Below are positions 8,135 to 15,619 of a stretch of 33,070 nt of DNA, in pieces (positions within the stretch are counted from its first letter, which is position 1; every line of letters begins with the position of its first letter). The notes under the pieces are model-generated. The model was not told the origin of the DNA and did not search any database. It was given only the letters and a program-made list of their open reading frames with translations. The stretch lies in the NCBI GenBank assembly GCA_945901565.1, contig CAMDLG010000006.1, positions 1-33,070 on the forward strand, given 5' to 3'. The translations under genes and the position numbers were made by a program. This DNA comes from Bifidobacterium breve (GTDB lineage: Bacteria > Actinomycetota > Thermoleophilia > Solirubrobacterales > Solirubrobacteraceae).

Positions 8135-8599
8135 ATGTCAATTCCGGTTATTTGGCTACTCATTGCGGCCGCCTTGGCAGTCGCCGAGATCGTCACAGAA
8201 AGCTTCTTCTTGGCGCCGCTTGTGGCGGCCTCGGTCGTGATCGCGTTCGGCAACCTGGTCGGTCTTGACACCGTTCTAATCGGCGCACTGGCTTTCTCTG
8301 TCGCCGTGATGACGCTGCTCGTGCTGCGCCCACTGATACGCCGAGGACGAATGGACTTTGCCGTAGGGGGCGCCGAACACGACTTTGTCGTCGGCCAGAT
8401 AGGCGTAGTTGAGGAGCGCGTCGTCAACCAGGAATCGACGGGCGTCATTCAGATTAAAGGCGAGATTTGGACCGCCCGCGCTCAGGATGACTCCCAGACT
8501 TTCGCACCCGGAGCAGAGGTCGAGGTGGTCGGTGTCCGCGGCGCCGTAGCGCTCGTTGAAGAGCGCCGCAATCGATCTCGCCATAGCGTCCCCGCCTAA
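8135..8599 (+). CDS. NfeD-like membrane protein
   Basis: 154 residues: two hydrophobic segments (about 5-25 and 30-68) followed by a soluble beta-rich C-terminal domain (about 85-145) containing VGQIGVVEE and a GEIWTARAQDD segment typical of the NfeD OB-fold. NfeD proteins usually pair with an SPFH/stomatin partner in membrane-domain organisation; no such partner is encoded here, so this is an orphan copy. It sits between smc and rpsP, where ftsY/ffh are often found. Start at ATG 8135 places the first membrane helix directly after the initiator. The family call rests on domain architecture. Confidence 0.8.
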   Translation: MSIPVIWLLIAAALAVAEIVTESFFLAPLVAASVVIAFGNLVGLDTVLIGALAFSVAVMTLLVLRPLIRRGRMDFAVGGAEHDFVVGQIGVVEERVVNQESTGVIQIKGEIWTARAQDDSQTFAPGAEVEVVGVRGAVALVEERRNRSRHSVPA

Positions 8600-8657
8600 T
8601 GGGCGGCCGCAGCGCTACCCTCTGACGCTGACGTTCTGTGCAATTTGAGAGGAACCT

Positions 8658-8903
8658 GTGGCCGTACGACTTAGGCTCACGCGAGTGGGCGGCAAGAAAA
8701 ATCCGATCTGGCGAGTAGTTGTCGCCGACCAACGTTCACCGCGCGACGGTCGCTTCATCGAAGTCGTGGGTCAGTACAACGCCCAGACAAACCCTTCGAC
8801 GATCACGCTCGATGAGGATCGGATCAAGGGCTGGCTCGACAAGGGCGCTCTGCCAACTCCGCAGGTCCGCAAGCTTCTGCACACCCAAGGCATCGCCGTC
8901 TAG
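8658..8903 (+). CDS. rpsP: 30S ribosomal protein S16
   Basis: 81 residues beginning MAVRLRLTRVGGKKNP, the diagnostic S16 N-terminus. Start is GTG 8658, with a good Shine-Dalgarno (GAGAGG) upstream, unlike many genes in this window. It heads the classical rpsP-khpA-rimM-trmD-rplS operon. A TACCCT hexamer about 40 nt upstream could be its -10. S16 binds 16S rRNA in early 30S assembly. Confidence 0.97.
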   Translation: MAVRLRLTRVGGKKNPIWRVVVADQRSPRDGRFIEVVGQYNAQTNPSTITLDEDRIKGWLDKGALPTPQVRKLLHTQGIAV

Positions 8904-8912
8904 GTCGATTCA

Positions 8913-9146
8913 GTGCGTGATCTGCTCGAGTACTTGGCACGCGCGTTAGTTGACGATCCTTCGGCCGTCGCGGTCGAGCAGTTTGATGACGACGATGGAA
9001 CGCTAGTCCTTGAGCTAACTGTCGGTGAGGATGATTACGGCAAAGTGATCGGTCGAGGTGGGCGCACGGCTAACGCACTGCGCACCGTGCTGAAGGCCGC
9101 AGCGGTGCGCGAAGAACGCCGTGTGCTTGTCGACATCGTCGACTGA
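8913..9146 (+). CDS. khpA: KH-domain RNA-binding protein KhpA
   Basis: 77 residues, a single KH domain with the GKVIGRGGRTANALR stretch containing the GxxG RNA-contact loop (around residues 46-52). In Gram-positives KhpA pairs with KhpB/Jag and binds many small RNAs and mRNAs; KhpB is not in the window. Start GTG 8913 gives the usual MRDLLEYLARALVDDP N-terminus. It lies between rpsP and rimM, the conserved position, 9 nt after rpsP and 1 nt before rimM. Confidence 0.95.
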   Translation: MRDLLEYLARALVDDPSAVAVEQFDDDDGTLVLELTVGEDDYGKVIGRGGRTANALRTVLKAAAVREERRVLVDIVD

Positions 9147-9147
9147 C

Positions 9148-9660
9148 GTGGCTGAGTCGCAGGAGCAGTCGCAGGAGCGGTGGCTGCAAGCTGGCCGGAT
9201 CGGTCGGCCGCACGGCCTCGATGGGAGCTTCTACGTCACCCGACCACGGTCAGTGCTGCTCGAGGTCGGCGCAGCGATGCGGGTAGAGCAACAGGACCTG
9301 ATCATTGAACGGCGCGCCGGCACCGATGTAAAGCCGATTATTCGCTTCGCGTCTGTCTCAACCCCTGAAGCCGTCGAGGCGATTCGCGGTCAAGCGCTGT
9401 TCTGCGAATTGGCGCAGGCTCCTTCGCTAGGAGACGACGAGTGGTGGTCAGAAGAACTTGAAGGCTGCTCCGTCGTCGACGGCGACACGGCTATCGGCGC
9501 GGTATCGAGGTTGCTTGTTTTGCCCTCATGCGAAGTCCTCGAGGTGACCCGCAGTGACGGCAGTGAGCTGCTGATCCCGATGGTCCGTGACGCGATCCGC
9601 TCTGTTGACGTCGGCGACCGCAAGATCGACGTTAATTTGGCCTTTGTAGGAGCGAGCTGA
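9148..9660 (+). CDS. rimM: 16S rRNA processing protein RimM
   Basis: 170 residues. RimM assists maturation of the 30S head and binds S19. The N-terminal RimM domain shows AGRIGRPHGLDG; the C-terminal PRC-barrel contains WWSEELEGCSVVD and the closing LLIPMV segment. The start chosen is GTG 9148, 1 nt after the khpA stop. An upstream in-frame ATG at 9121 lies inside khpA and would add nine low-complexity residues. The stop is 4 nt before trmD. It is part of the rpsP-rplS operon. Confidence 0.95.
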   Translation: MAESQEQSQERWLQAGRIGRPHGLDGSFYVTRPRSVLLEVGAAMRVEQQDLIIERRAGTDVKPIIRFASVSTPEAVEAIRGQALFCELAQAPSLGDDEWWSEELEGCSVVDGDTAIGAVSRLLVLPSCEVLEVTRSDGSELLIPMVRDAIRSVDVGDRKIDVNLAFVGAS

Positions 9661-9664
9661 CGCA

Positions 9665-10360
9665 ATGCAACTAGACGTCGTCACGTTGTTCCCGCAGTGG
9701 TTCGAGTGGTTCGCAGAGCAGCGCCACATCTCTAACGCGGTTGCGCAGGGAAATCAGCTGCGCGCGCTGGACCTGCGCGAGCACACGCCGCTCAGCGGTG
9801 GGCAGGTTGACGACACGCCATTTGGCGGGGGAAGCGGGATGGTGCTCCGCGTCGATGTGATGGATGCTGCGCTGCGCGCGTTCTACGGCGTCGACCCGGT
9901 CGAACTGCCTCGCAAGCGCCGCGTCATAGCGTTGACCCCGGGCGGACGCGTCCTCGATGAGGCGCTCGTCAACGAGCTTGCCGCGGAACCTGAGGTGACT
10001 TTGATCTGCGGTCGCTACGAAGGCTTTGATGAACGCATCGTCCAGCACTTCTGCAGCGATGCCGTCTCAATTGGGCGCTACGTGATCGCTGGCGGAGAAT
10101 TGGCCGCGATGGTTGTCTGTGACGCAATTATGCGCAAGCTGCCGGGCGCACTCGGCGACGCTGAGTCCGCCGTCGAAGAGTCATTCAGCGAGGCGCTCGA
10201 GGGCGACCCCGAATACCCGCACTACACGAGGCCCGCTCAGTACCGTGACTGGGGGGTGCCGGAAGTCCTTCTTTCGGGTCATCACGAGGAGATACGGCAG
10301 TGGCGCAGGGCCCGCAGCCGCGAGCGCGGAGCGGCTTCCGGCGACGCTTCGCTATCCTGA
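9665..10360 (+). CDS. trmD: tRNA (guanine-N1)-methyltransferase TrmD, catalytic Asp replaced by Glu
   Basis: TrmD methylates G37 of tRNAs to prevent frameshifting. 231 residues with the SPOUT trefoil knot: MQLDVVTLFPQ start, ICGRYEGFDERI, SIGRYVIAGGELAAM, and the C-terminal PHYTRP and LLSGHHEEI motifs. Two positions differ from the textbook enzyme. The Asp of SIGDY is Arg here (SIGRY), and the catalytic base (Asp169 of the H. influenzae/E. coli enzymes, in the loop EDSF) is Glu (VEESF). The tRNA-binding Arg154 equivalent is kept (AIMRK). Start ATG 9665. The C-terminal tail is Arg/Ser/Gly-rich. Function as TrmD is very likely; activity with Glu as base is inference. Confidence 0.95.
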   Translation: MQLDVVTLFPQWFEWFAEQRHISNAVAQGNQLRALDLREHTPLSGGQVDDTPFGGGSGMVLRVDVMDAALRAFYGVDPVELPRKRRVIALTPGGRVLDEALVNELAAEPEVTLICGRYEGFDERIVQHFCSDAVSIGRYVIAGGELAAMVVCDAIMRKLPGALGDAESAVEESFSEALEGDPEYPHYTRPAQYRDWGVPEVLLSGHHEEIRQWRRARSRERGAASGDASLS

Positions 10361-10431
10361 GCTAACTCGCTAGGCCGCTGCACTCCAGTGCCGCTTGAAG
10401 TTAGGCCCCAAAGATGCGAGTCCCCTTCGCT

Positions 10432-11055
10432 ATGAGCACAGTCATCGACAATCTTGAACGCGCACAATTGCGCCGCGTACCAAATTTTGATCCGGGCGAC
10501 CGAGTCAAAGTCCACTTTCAGGTGGTTGAAGGTGGCCGTCGTCGTACCCAGGTCTTCGAGGGCGTTGTAATCGGCCGCCAGGGCAATGGCGCCCGTGAGA
10601 CATTCATTGTCCGCAAGCAGTCGTTTGGTGTTGGTGTCGAGCGAACCTTTCCGCTCCACTCGCCAAAGATTGAAAAGATTGAGGTCACGTCGAGGGGCGA
10701 TGTGCGCCGCGCCAAGCTTTATTACCTGCGCGACAGGGTCGGCAAGGGTGCGAGGGTTCGCGAGCGTGATTACTTTGGCCCTGAGGAAGAGGTTGCGTCA
10801 GGGCTCGTGCATGAGCCGGCGGTGGCCGCTGAGCAGCCAGATGCCGAGGACGCCGCGCCCGAGGCCGTTGACGAAGTAGCTGGCGAGGACGCTCCGATTG
10901 CAGATCAGCCAGACGCTGAGGCCGCCGAGGAGCAGCCAGAGGCTGAGGCCGCCGAGGAGCAGCCAGAGGCAGCGGAAGATGTGGCGCCAGTAGCCGAGGG
11001 GGATTCTGAGCAGCCGTCCGACGGCAGCGACGAGCCCTCTGGCGACGCGGCGTGA
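10432..11055 (+). CDS. rplS: 50S ribosomal protein L19 with 92-residue acidic tail
   Basis: L19 sits at the subunit interface. Residues 1-115 are a normal L19 ([43 protein letters not shown]). Residues 116-207 are an extra tail of Ala, Glu, Pro, Asp and Gln that contains a 9-residue tandem repeat and almost no basic residues. ATG 10432 gives the family-standard [11 protein letters not shown]; an in-frame ATG at 10414 would add six residues. Neither has a clear Shine-Dalgarno. Its TGA overlaps the lepB GTG. The tail would project from the ribosome; its function is unknown, and codon usage does not differ obviously from the core. Confidence 0.95.
   Translation: MSTVIDNLERAQLRRVPNFDPGDRVKVHFQVVEGGRRRTQVFEGVVIGRQGNGARETFIVRKQSFGVGVERTFPLHSPKIEKIEVTSRGDVRRAKLYYLRDRVGKGARVRERDYFGPEEEVASGLVHEPAVAAEQPDAEDAAPEAVDEVAGEDAPIADQPDAEAAEEQPEAEAAEEQPEAAEDVAPVAEGDSEQPSDGSDEPSGDAA
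10918..10971 (+). repeat. 27-nt tandem repeat inside the L19 tail
   Basis: Two head-to-tail 27-nt units (10918-10944 and 10945-10971) differ at a single base. Each encodes [10 protein letters not shown] degenerate related unit (DQPDAE) precedes them. The near-identity at DNA level suggests recent slippage expansion of the acidic tail. Confidence 0.85.
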
Positions 11056-11687
11056 GCGCCGGCACGGAGAAAACGTCGAAATCGACCGGCAGTTCAGTCC
11101 TTGAGCTGATAGTGATTGTTGCTGTGGCGCTCGGCTTAGCGCTGCTGATTCAAGCGCTGCTCGTCAAGCCGTACCGCATCCCTAGCGAGTCGATGGTGCC
11201 GACGCTGCAGGTCGGACAACGCGTTCTTGTGAACCGACTCTCACCACGCTTCGGGGACCCCACTGTTGGTGACATCACCGTCTTCCATCCGCCGGTCGGC
11301 TCCGAGGAGATGCCGCTCAATCAGTGCGGCGAGCGTCCCGCGCCACGAGCTGCCTGTGACAAACCAACGCCGCAAGCCTCCGACGTCAACTTCATTAAGC
11401 GGATAGTCGCCGGCCCGGGCGACACGATTTCGATTCGCGACGGGCGCGTCATCCGCAACGGTAAACCGACCAGCGAGCCGTTCATCAGCGATACCTGCGC
11501 CGATAACCTCGGAGCGCAGTGCACGCTGCCTCGGCCGATCACGATTCCGCCCGATCACTGGTTCATGATGGGCGACAACCGTGGAGAGTCCGACGACAGC
11601 AGGTTCTGGGGACCCGTCCCAACCGCTTGGATCATCGGACCGGCCTTCGCAACCTACTGGCCCCCGAACCGGATCAACCTCTTCTAA
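11052..11687 (+). CDS. lepB: Type I signal peptidase
   Basis: 211 residues. It removes signal peptides from exported preproteins at the outer face of the membrane. A single N-terminal transmembrane helix spans about residues 17-38. The catalytic serine is in PSESMVPTL (Ser47) and the general-base lysine in [12 protein letters not shown] (Lys116). The C-terminal [17 protein letters not shown] box completes the set. GTG 11052 overlaps the rplS stop, indicating translational coupling. An insert of about 25 residues with two Cys between the Ser and Lys boxes ([14 protein letters not shown]) could form an external disulfide. Its 3' end overlaps the only conventional start available to rnhB. Confidence 0.95.
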   Translation: MSAGTEKTSKSTGSSVLELIVIVAVALGLALLIQALLVKPYRIPSESMVPTLQVGQRVLVNRLSPRFGDPTVGDITVFHPPVGSEEMPLNQCGERPAPRAACDKPTPQASDVNFIKRIVAGPGDTISIRDGRVIRNGKPTSEPFISDTCADNLGAQCTLPRPITIPPDHWFMMGDNRGESDDSRFWGPVPTAWIIGPAFATYWPPNRINLF

Positions 11688-12366
11688 GAAGTCAGGCCCA
11701 AAGCGAGCTAAGCGAAAGAGTCCGGGTCGCGGCTCAAGCGGTGCGAGGCTAATCGCCCACGACCGCTCCGTCGGCGGGCGCTGGGTGGCAGGGGCCGACG
11801 AGGCTGGTCGAGGCTGTCTCGCAGGACCGCTAGTCGCGGCCGCCGTGTTGCTCGACCTCGGTTCGATCGGCGTTGCTGAGGTTCGCGCGCTCGGTGCGTT
11901 GAATGATTCAAAGCAGCACGATCACGCAGCTCGCGAAGCGCTGCTGCCGATCGTGATGCAGACTGCCCAGCGCGTCGTCGTTGTCTCGCGCAGCGCGCGC
12001 GGTATCGACGAGCGTGGACTGCACAAGACAAACCTCGCCGCGCTGCGAGAGTCGCTGATACGCGTCGCCCGTCCGGGCTGCATCTGCCTTATCGACGGTT
12101 TCGAAGTGCCTGCGTTCGAATATGAACAGCGAGCCGTAGTTGGCGGTGACGGACTGAGCGCAGCGATTGCGGCGGCTTCGATCGTCGCGAAGGTGACACG
12201 CGATCGTCTGATGGCGCGTGCCGGCGAGCTTATGCCGGAGTGGGGGTTCGAAGAGCACTTTGGTTACGCCACGCCTGCTCACCGCGAAGCAATCATCGCG
12301 AACGGCGTTTCGCCGATTCACCGCCTCTCGTTCAAGTCCTCTGCCTACGAGCAGATCGCGCTATAG
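11581..12366 (+). CDS. rnhB: Ribonuclease HII (start uncertain, long overlap with lepB)
   Basis: RNase HII cuts RNA in RNA/DNA hybrids and at single ribonucleotides in DNA. The core starts at VAGADEAGRGCLAGPLVAA (catalytic Asp, Glu), with CLIDGFEVP (Asp) and KVTRDRLM (Asp), and ends with the GYATPAHREA/SPIHRLSFK region. The block before the core (LIAHDRSVGGRW) looks like genuine RNase HII N-terminus. The only conventional starts are GTG 11581, which overlaps lepB by 107 bp and adds about 50 low-complexity residues, and GTG 11785, which lies immediately before AGADEAG and would remove that block. I give the longer frame. The true start may be an unusual codon after the lepB stop. The gene is convergent with yraN, 4 nt apart. 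Confidence 0.85.
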   Translation: MESPTTAGSGDPSQPLGSSDRPSQPTGPRTGSTSSKKSGPKRAKRKSPGRGSSGARLIAHDRSVGGRWVAGADEAGRGCLAGPLVAAAVLLDLGSIGVAEVRALGALNDSKQHDHAAREALLPIVMQTAQRVVVVSRSARGIDERGLHKTNLAALRESLIRVARPGCICLIDGFEVPAFEYEQRAVVGGDGLSAAIAAASIVAKVTRDRLMARAGELMPEWGFEEHFGYATPAHREAIIANGVSPIHRLSFKSSAYEQIAL

Positions 12367-12370
12367 CTAG

Positions 12371-12751
12371 TCAAAAGGCATTCTCGATGTGGTCGAGGCA
12401 GATCAGCTTGCCGCGGCCGTCAAGCAGAATCCCAATCGCGTCAAAGCGCACATCCAGGGAATGCGGCCGTTGTTGGACTTCGCTGAGGAATGCCGCGGCG
12501 AGTCGTCGGACTTGTTGACGCTTATGGGCATGCAGGCTTTCCCACGGCGCGTCGAAGTTGCGCGATCGTCGCGTTTTGACCTCAACGAAGACGAGCGTTG
12601 AAGAGCTGTGCACAACGAGATCAATTTCGCCGGATCGAGTTCGGTAGTTGCGCGCGACTAAACGGTAGTCGAGCCGCTCGAGGTGTTCGAGCGCGAGCCG
12701 CTCTCCTGCTCTACCTAAGACGTGACGCGGGTCGGGGGCAGTTGGTCTGAT
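12371..12751 (-). CDS. yraN: YraN/UPF0102 endonuclease-like protein (no standard start codon; probable ATC start)
   Basis: A small predicted nuclease-fold protein, always near rnhB/comM/dprA in actinobacteria. The frame contains the whole family pattern: GRAGERLALEHL, ARNYRTRSGEIDLV, LVFVEVKTRR and the closing RFDAIGI region. The GEID and EVK residues match the restriction-endonuclease-like site. A GTG at 12613 would remove the first half including GEID. Between the upstream in-frame TAG (12763-12761) and 12613 there is no ATG, GTG or TTG. ATC at 12751 gives 126 residues (IRPTAPDPRHVLG), the normal length, and a TAGGTT -10-like hexamer ends 6 nt before it, matching the window's leaderless spacing. 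Family certain; start inferred. Confidence 0.8.
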   Translation of the reverse strand: MRPTAPDPRHVLGRAGERLALEHLERLDYRLVARNYRTRSGEIDLVVHSSSTLVFVEVKTRRSRNFDAPWESLHAHKRQQVRRLAAAFLSEVQQRPHSLDVRFDAIGILLDGRGKLICLDHIENAF

Positions 12752-12821
12752 CGTCGCAACCTAAACCGACCTGAGTGGCGCTAGTGCGCAGCTCTGTTGC
12801 GGTTCAGGAGCACCTCTAATC

Positions 12822-12844
12822 GACTGCGCCCCTAAGTCGCAGTC
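12822..12844. promoter_or_regulatory. Inverted repeat between yraN and comM
   Basis: GACTGCG (12822-12828) and CGCAGTC (12838-12844) form a perfect 7-bp inverted repeat with a 9-nt spacer in the 157-bp divergent gap. It could be an operator for the comM-dprA competence genes or a weak hairpin. No U-run typical of a terminator follows, only TTGT. Three GTCGC direct repeats overlap and follow it. The rest of the gap shows a Shine-Dalgarno-like AAGGT before comM and nothing else I can name. Confidence 0.3.
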
Positions 12845-12908
12845 TTGTCGCAATGTCGCCACGCTAGGGCGCTGACAGTCGACAAAGTTGACCGTAAGGT
12901 CGCCGCCG

Positions 12909-14414
12909 ATGGTGGTCCACGCACTCAGCTTCGCAATAGACGGCCTCGAGCCGCGGCTCGTGACGGTCGAGGCAGACCTGCGTCGCGGTCTGCCGAGCTT
13001 CGCGATCGTCGGGCTGGCCGATCGCGCAGTTGCCGAGGCACGAGAGCGAGTTCGCGCTGCACTCGTCAACTCGGGTTATGAGTTCCCGCTGCGACGGCTG
13101 ACCGTCAACCTAGCTCCGGCCTATCTCAGGAAAGCCGGACCAGGCTTCGACCTTGCAATCGCCTGCGCGATCCTCGCAGCAAGCGGCCAGGTCGACGAGA
13201 ATGCGATCGCTGGCTGCGCGTTCTACGGGGAGCTTTCGCTCGGTGGTCAGCTGCGACGCTGCCGCGGTGTCTTAGCGGTGGCTGAAGGTGCGCGGCGCGC
13301 GGGGCTGAAGAGACTGATTGTCTCCCCAGATAGCGCATCTGAAGCGACGCTTATCGACGGGCTCGACGTTGGGCCCCTAGCCTCGCTCGATCGCCTAGCT
13401 GAGGTGCTGAGCGGCAGGGGAGAGCCGGCAACCGAGAGGCCATCGACACCCCGCCCGGTGTCAGACAGCAGTCAGTTTCCCGACCTCGCCGACGTACGCG
13501 GGCACCGGGCCGCGATAGAGGCGATAACGGTTGCTGCTGCAGGCGGCCATAACCTTCTCCTGAGCGGTCCGCCTGGTACCGGCAAGACGATGCTGGCACG
13601 TCGTTTGGCCGGTCTACTCCCGCCATTGACGTCATGTGAGGCGCTGGAGGTGACTCGCATCCAAAGCATTGTTGGCCTCGGCGTCGAGGGCTTGCTGGCA
13701 ACTGAGCGCCCATTTCGCGCGCCGCACCACTCAATCTCCGCAGCCGGCCTCGTCGGCGGTGGCACTCCACCTTCAGCCGGAGAGGCGACTCTTGCTCATC
13801 GCGGCGTGCTCTTTCTCGACGAGCTGTCGGAGTTCAATCGGGGGGCCTTGGAGGCGCTGCGCCAGCCGCTTGAAGACGGCGAAGTGACGATCGTCCGAGG
13901 ACAGCAGACAGTCACTTTTCCAACACGGTTTGCGTTGGTCGCGGCGACCAATCCCTGCCTCTGTGGACGGAGTGGAGGCGCGTGCCGCTGCAGTGAAGTC
14001 GAGCTGACACGCCATCGTCAGCGGCTCTCGGGTCCTCTGCTCGACCGGCTAGACATCGTCGTCGGCGTTGAACGGCCGTCTTCCGATGCACTAGAGGCTC
14101 CCCCTGTAACCAACACGGCCTCGGTCGCCGCCCGCGTCGAAGCGGCTCGCAATCTGCAACTAGAGCGTGGCGGTCGGCCAAACTCCCAGTTGGTTGCGCG
14201 AGATTTGTTAGCGGCCGTGAACTGCAGCAGGGACGCTGCGCGTGCGCTCACGCAAGCCTATGACCGCGGCGGATTAAGCGCCCGCGGTCGCGATCGTGCG
14301 TTGCGCGTTGCTCGCACTGTCGCCGATCTCGCGGGGGAGGATCAGGTCATGACAGCCGCGTTGGCGCAGGCGCTCGGATACCGCCACGAGAATGAACGGC
14401 TGGGCAATCGATGA
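12909..14414 (+). CDS. comM: YifB/ComM family Mg-chelatase-like AAA+ ATPase
   Basis: ComM is a hexameric helicase promoting branch migration during natural transformation; many non-competent bacteria also carry it. 501 residues. The N-terminal ChlI-like domain (HALSFAIDGLEP, GLPSFAIVGLADRAV, LTVNLAPA) is followed by the AAA+ core with Walker A SGPPGTGKT (about 219-227) and Walker B VLFLDEL (about 300-306), then the cysteine-containing NPCLCGRSGGACRC segment and the C-terminal Mg_chelatase_C domain. ATG 12909 is preceded by an AAGGT Shine-Dalgarno; an in-frame TTG at 12888 is less likely. It overlaps dprA by 4 bp (ATGA), so the two are co-translated. Confidence 0.95.
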   Translation: MVVHALSFAIDGLEPRLVTVEADLRRGLPSFAIVGLADRAVAEARERVRAALVNSGYEFPLRRLTVNLAPAYLRKAGPGFDLAIACAILAASGQVDENAIAGCAFYGELSLGGQLRRCRGVLAVAEGARRAGLKRLIVSPDSASEATLIDGLDVGPLASLDRLAEVLSGRGEPATERPSTPRPVSDSSQFPDLADVRGHRAAIEAITVAAAGGHNLLLSGPPGTGKTMLARRLAGLLPPLTSCEALEVTRIQSIVGLGVEGLLATERPFRAPHHSISAAGLVGGGTPPSAGEATLAHRGVLFLDELSEFNRGALEALRQPLEDGEVTIVRGQQTVTFPTRFALVAATNPCLCGRSGGACRCSEVELTRHRQRLSGPLLDRLDIVVGVERPSSDALEAPPVTNTASVAARVEAARNLQLERGGRPNSQLVARDLLAAVNCSRDAARALTQAYDRGGLSARGRDRALRVARTVADLAGEDQVMTAALAQALGYRHENERLGNR

Positions 14415-15517
14415 TCGAAGCCTGTGATCGCTGCACGCGCCGCAGTTGGCTGGTCGGCCGTCTGGCAGCCAATCTGGAACAGATCCGCGGCAACAGGCCT
14501 GCGGTCCGCGGTGTGCTCGCGCTCAGCGATCGGAAGCTAATCGCCGCGCTAGGCGGCCGCGAGAAGTCGAAGATAACGGCGCACTGGTCGGAGCTCGATC
14601 CGGACAGGCAGCGCCGTGAATGGAGGAGTGGTTCGACTTCGGCAATCTGTCGCCACAATGCGAGTTTCCCGCGGTCGCTCGCCGATCTCCCTGATCCGCC
14701 CGCTGTGCTCCACATCTACGGCGAACTAGCAAGACTCGACGAACTGCTCGCGCCTTCGCCAGTGGTCGCGCTGGTCGGCGCGCGACGGGCATCGGCCGAC
14801 GGTCTCGAGCTCGCACGCGAGCTGGGTCGCACGCTCTCGCTCTGCGGCGTGACGGTCGTCAGCGGCATGGCGCTCGGGATCGACAGCGCCGCGCACGAAG
14901 GTGCGCTTGCTGGTGGCGCGAGAACGATTGCTGTGCTGGCCTGCGGACCGGAGCGCGCCTACCCGGCGCGGCGCAAGCGACTGCACGGCGAGTTGGCAGA
15001 GAGGGGAGTGGTCATCTCCGAGTTGCCACCAGGAATCCCGCCGTTTCGCTGGGCCTTTCCGGCGCGTAACCGGATAATCGCGGCATTGGCGCGGATGGCC
15101 GTCGTTGTCGAAGCAGCAGAGCGCTCGGGCTCGCTGATCACGGCTGAGATCGCCGCCGACCTCGGTCGCTCCGTTGGCGCCGTGCCTGGCCACCCAGGCT
15201 CTTGGCACAGTTGCGGCGCCAACGCGTTGCTGCGTGACGGCGCCCATTTGATTCGCGACGCGCGCGACATCCTCGACGATGCGTTTGGTGTTGAGGCGGC
15301 TCCCAGCGCCGTAAGGAACCGCGAACCGCTGCCGCTGCCGTCTAGCCTGAGTGACGACCAGGCGGCTGTCGTTGCTGCTGTCGAGGCCGGCTTTATGACT
15401 GCGGCGAGCGTCGCGGAATACTGCGGCGGCTCCGTTGAGGTCCTCGGGCCACTGACTGAACTGGAGCTGCTCGGCGTGATCGAGCGACGTGCGGACGGGG
15501 GCTATCGCCGGCTTTAA
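14411..15517 (+). CDS. dprA: DNA-processing protein DprA
   Basis: DprA loads RecA on incoming single-stranded DNA. 368 residues: a helical N-terminal region (1-95), a Rossmann-like core with VALVGARRAS, VSGMALGIDSAAHEGAL, ACGPERAYPARR, ISELPPG, FPARNRIIAAL and EAAERSGSLITAEIA motifs (about 118-265), and a C-terminal winged-helix (SDDQAAVVAAVE to GGYRRL). Starts at ATG 14411 inside the last codons of comM. Together comM-dprA suggest a DNA-uptake capacity or its remnant; the com pilus genes are not here. All core motifs are intact. Confidence 0.95.
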   Translation: MIEACDRCTRRSWLVGRLAANLEQIRGNRPAVRGVLALSDRKLIAALGGREKSKITAHWSELDPDRQRREWRSGSTSAICRHNASFPRSLADLPDPPAVLHIYGELARLDELLAPSPVVALVGARRASADGLELARELGRTLSLCGVTVVSGMALGIDSAAHEGALAGGARTIAVLACGPERAYPARRKRLHGELAERGVVISELPPGIPPFRWAFPARNRIIAALARMAVVVEAAERSGSLITAEIAADLGRSVGAVPGHPGSWHSCGANALLRDGAHLIRDARDILDDAFGVEAAPSAVRNREPLPLPSSLSDDQAAVVAAVEAGFMTAASVAEYCGGSVEVLGPLTELELLGVIERRADGGYRRL

Positions 15518-15540
15518 CTCCGTCCCCCCCATCTGTCGGT

Positions 15541-15570
15541 TTGTCCGCCGATCCAGCGGGGTGGCATAAT
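15541..15570 (+). promoter_or_regulatory. Probable ilvD promoter
   Basis: TTGTCC (15541-15546) and CATAAT (15565-15570) are separated by 18 bp, a conventional sigma-70-like layout. GGAG at 15606-15609 is a plausible Shine-Dalgarno 10 nt before the ATG. ilvD therefore appears to have a leadered transcript, unlike the leaderless pattern at many other genes here. No leader peptide or T-box fits in the roughly 40-nt leader. Confidence 0.5.
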
Positions 15571-15619
15571 CCTTGCCAGTACGCGTTTTCCTCGATCTCA
15601 TTAACGGAGCCCCGCTTAG

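Noticed and set aside
10380-10391. GCAC-TCCA-GTGC hairpin in the trmD-rplS gap as an L19 leader RNA
   Set aside because: A 4-bp stem is too short to support a ribosomal-protein leader; no conserved structure could be recognised.
12836-12880. RecA-independent damage promoter (TTGTC...TANNNT) before comM
   Set aside because: The TTGTCGCAA match is not followed by a TANNNT hexamer at the right distance (TAGGGC at 11 nt), and the GTCGC repeats are short.
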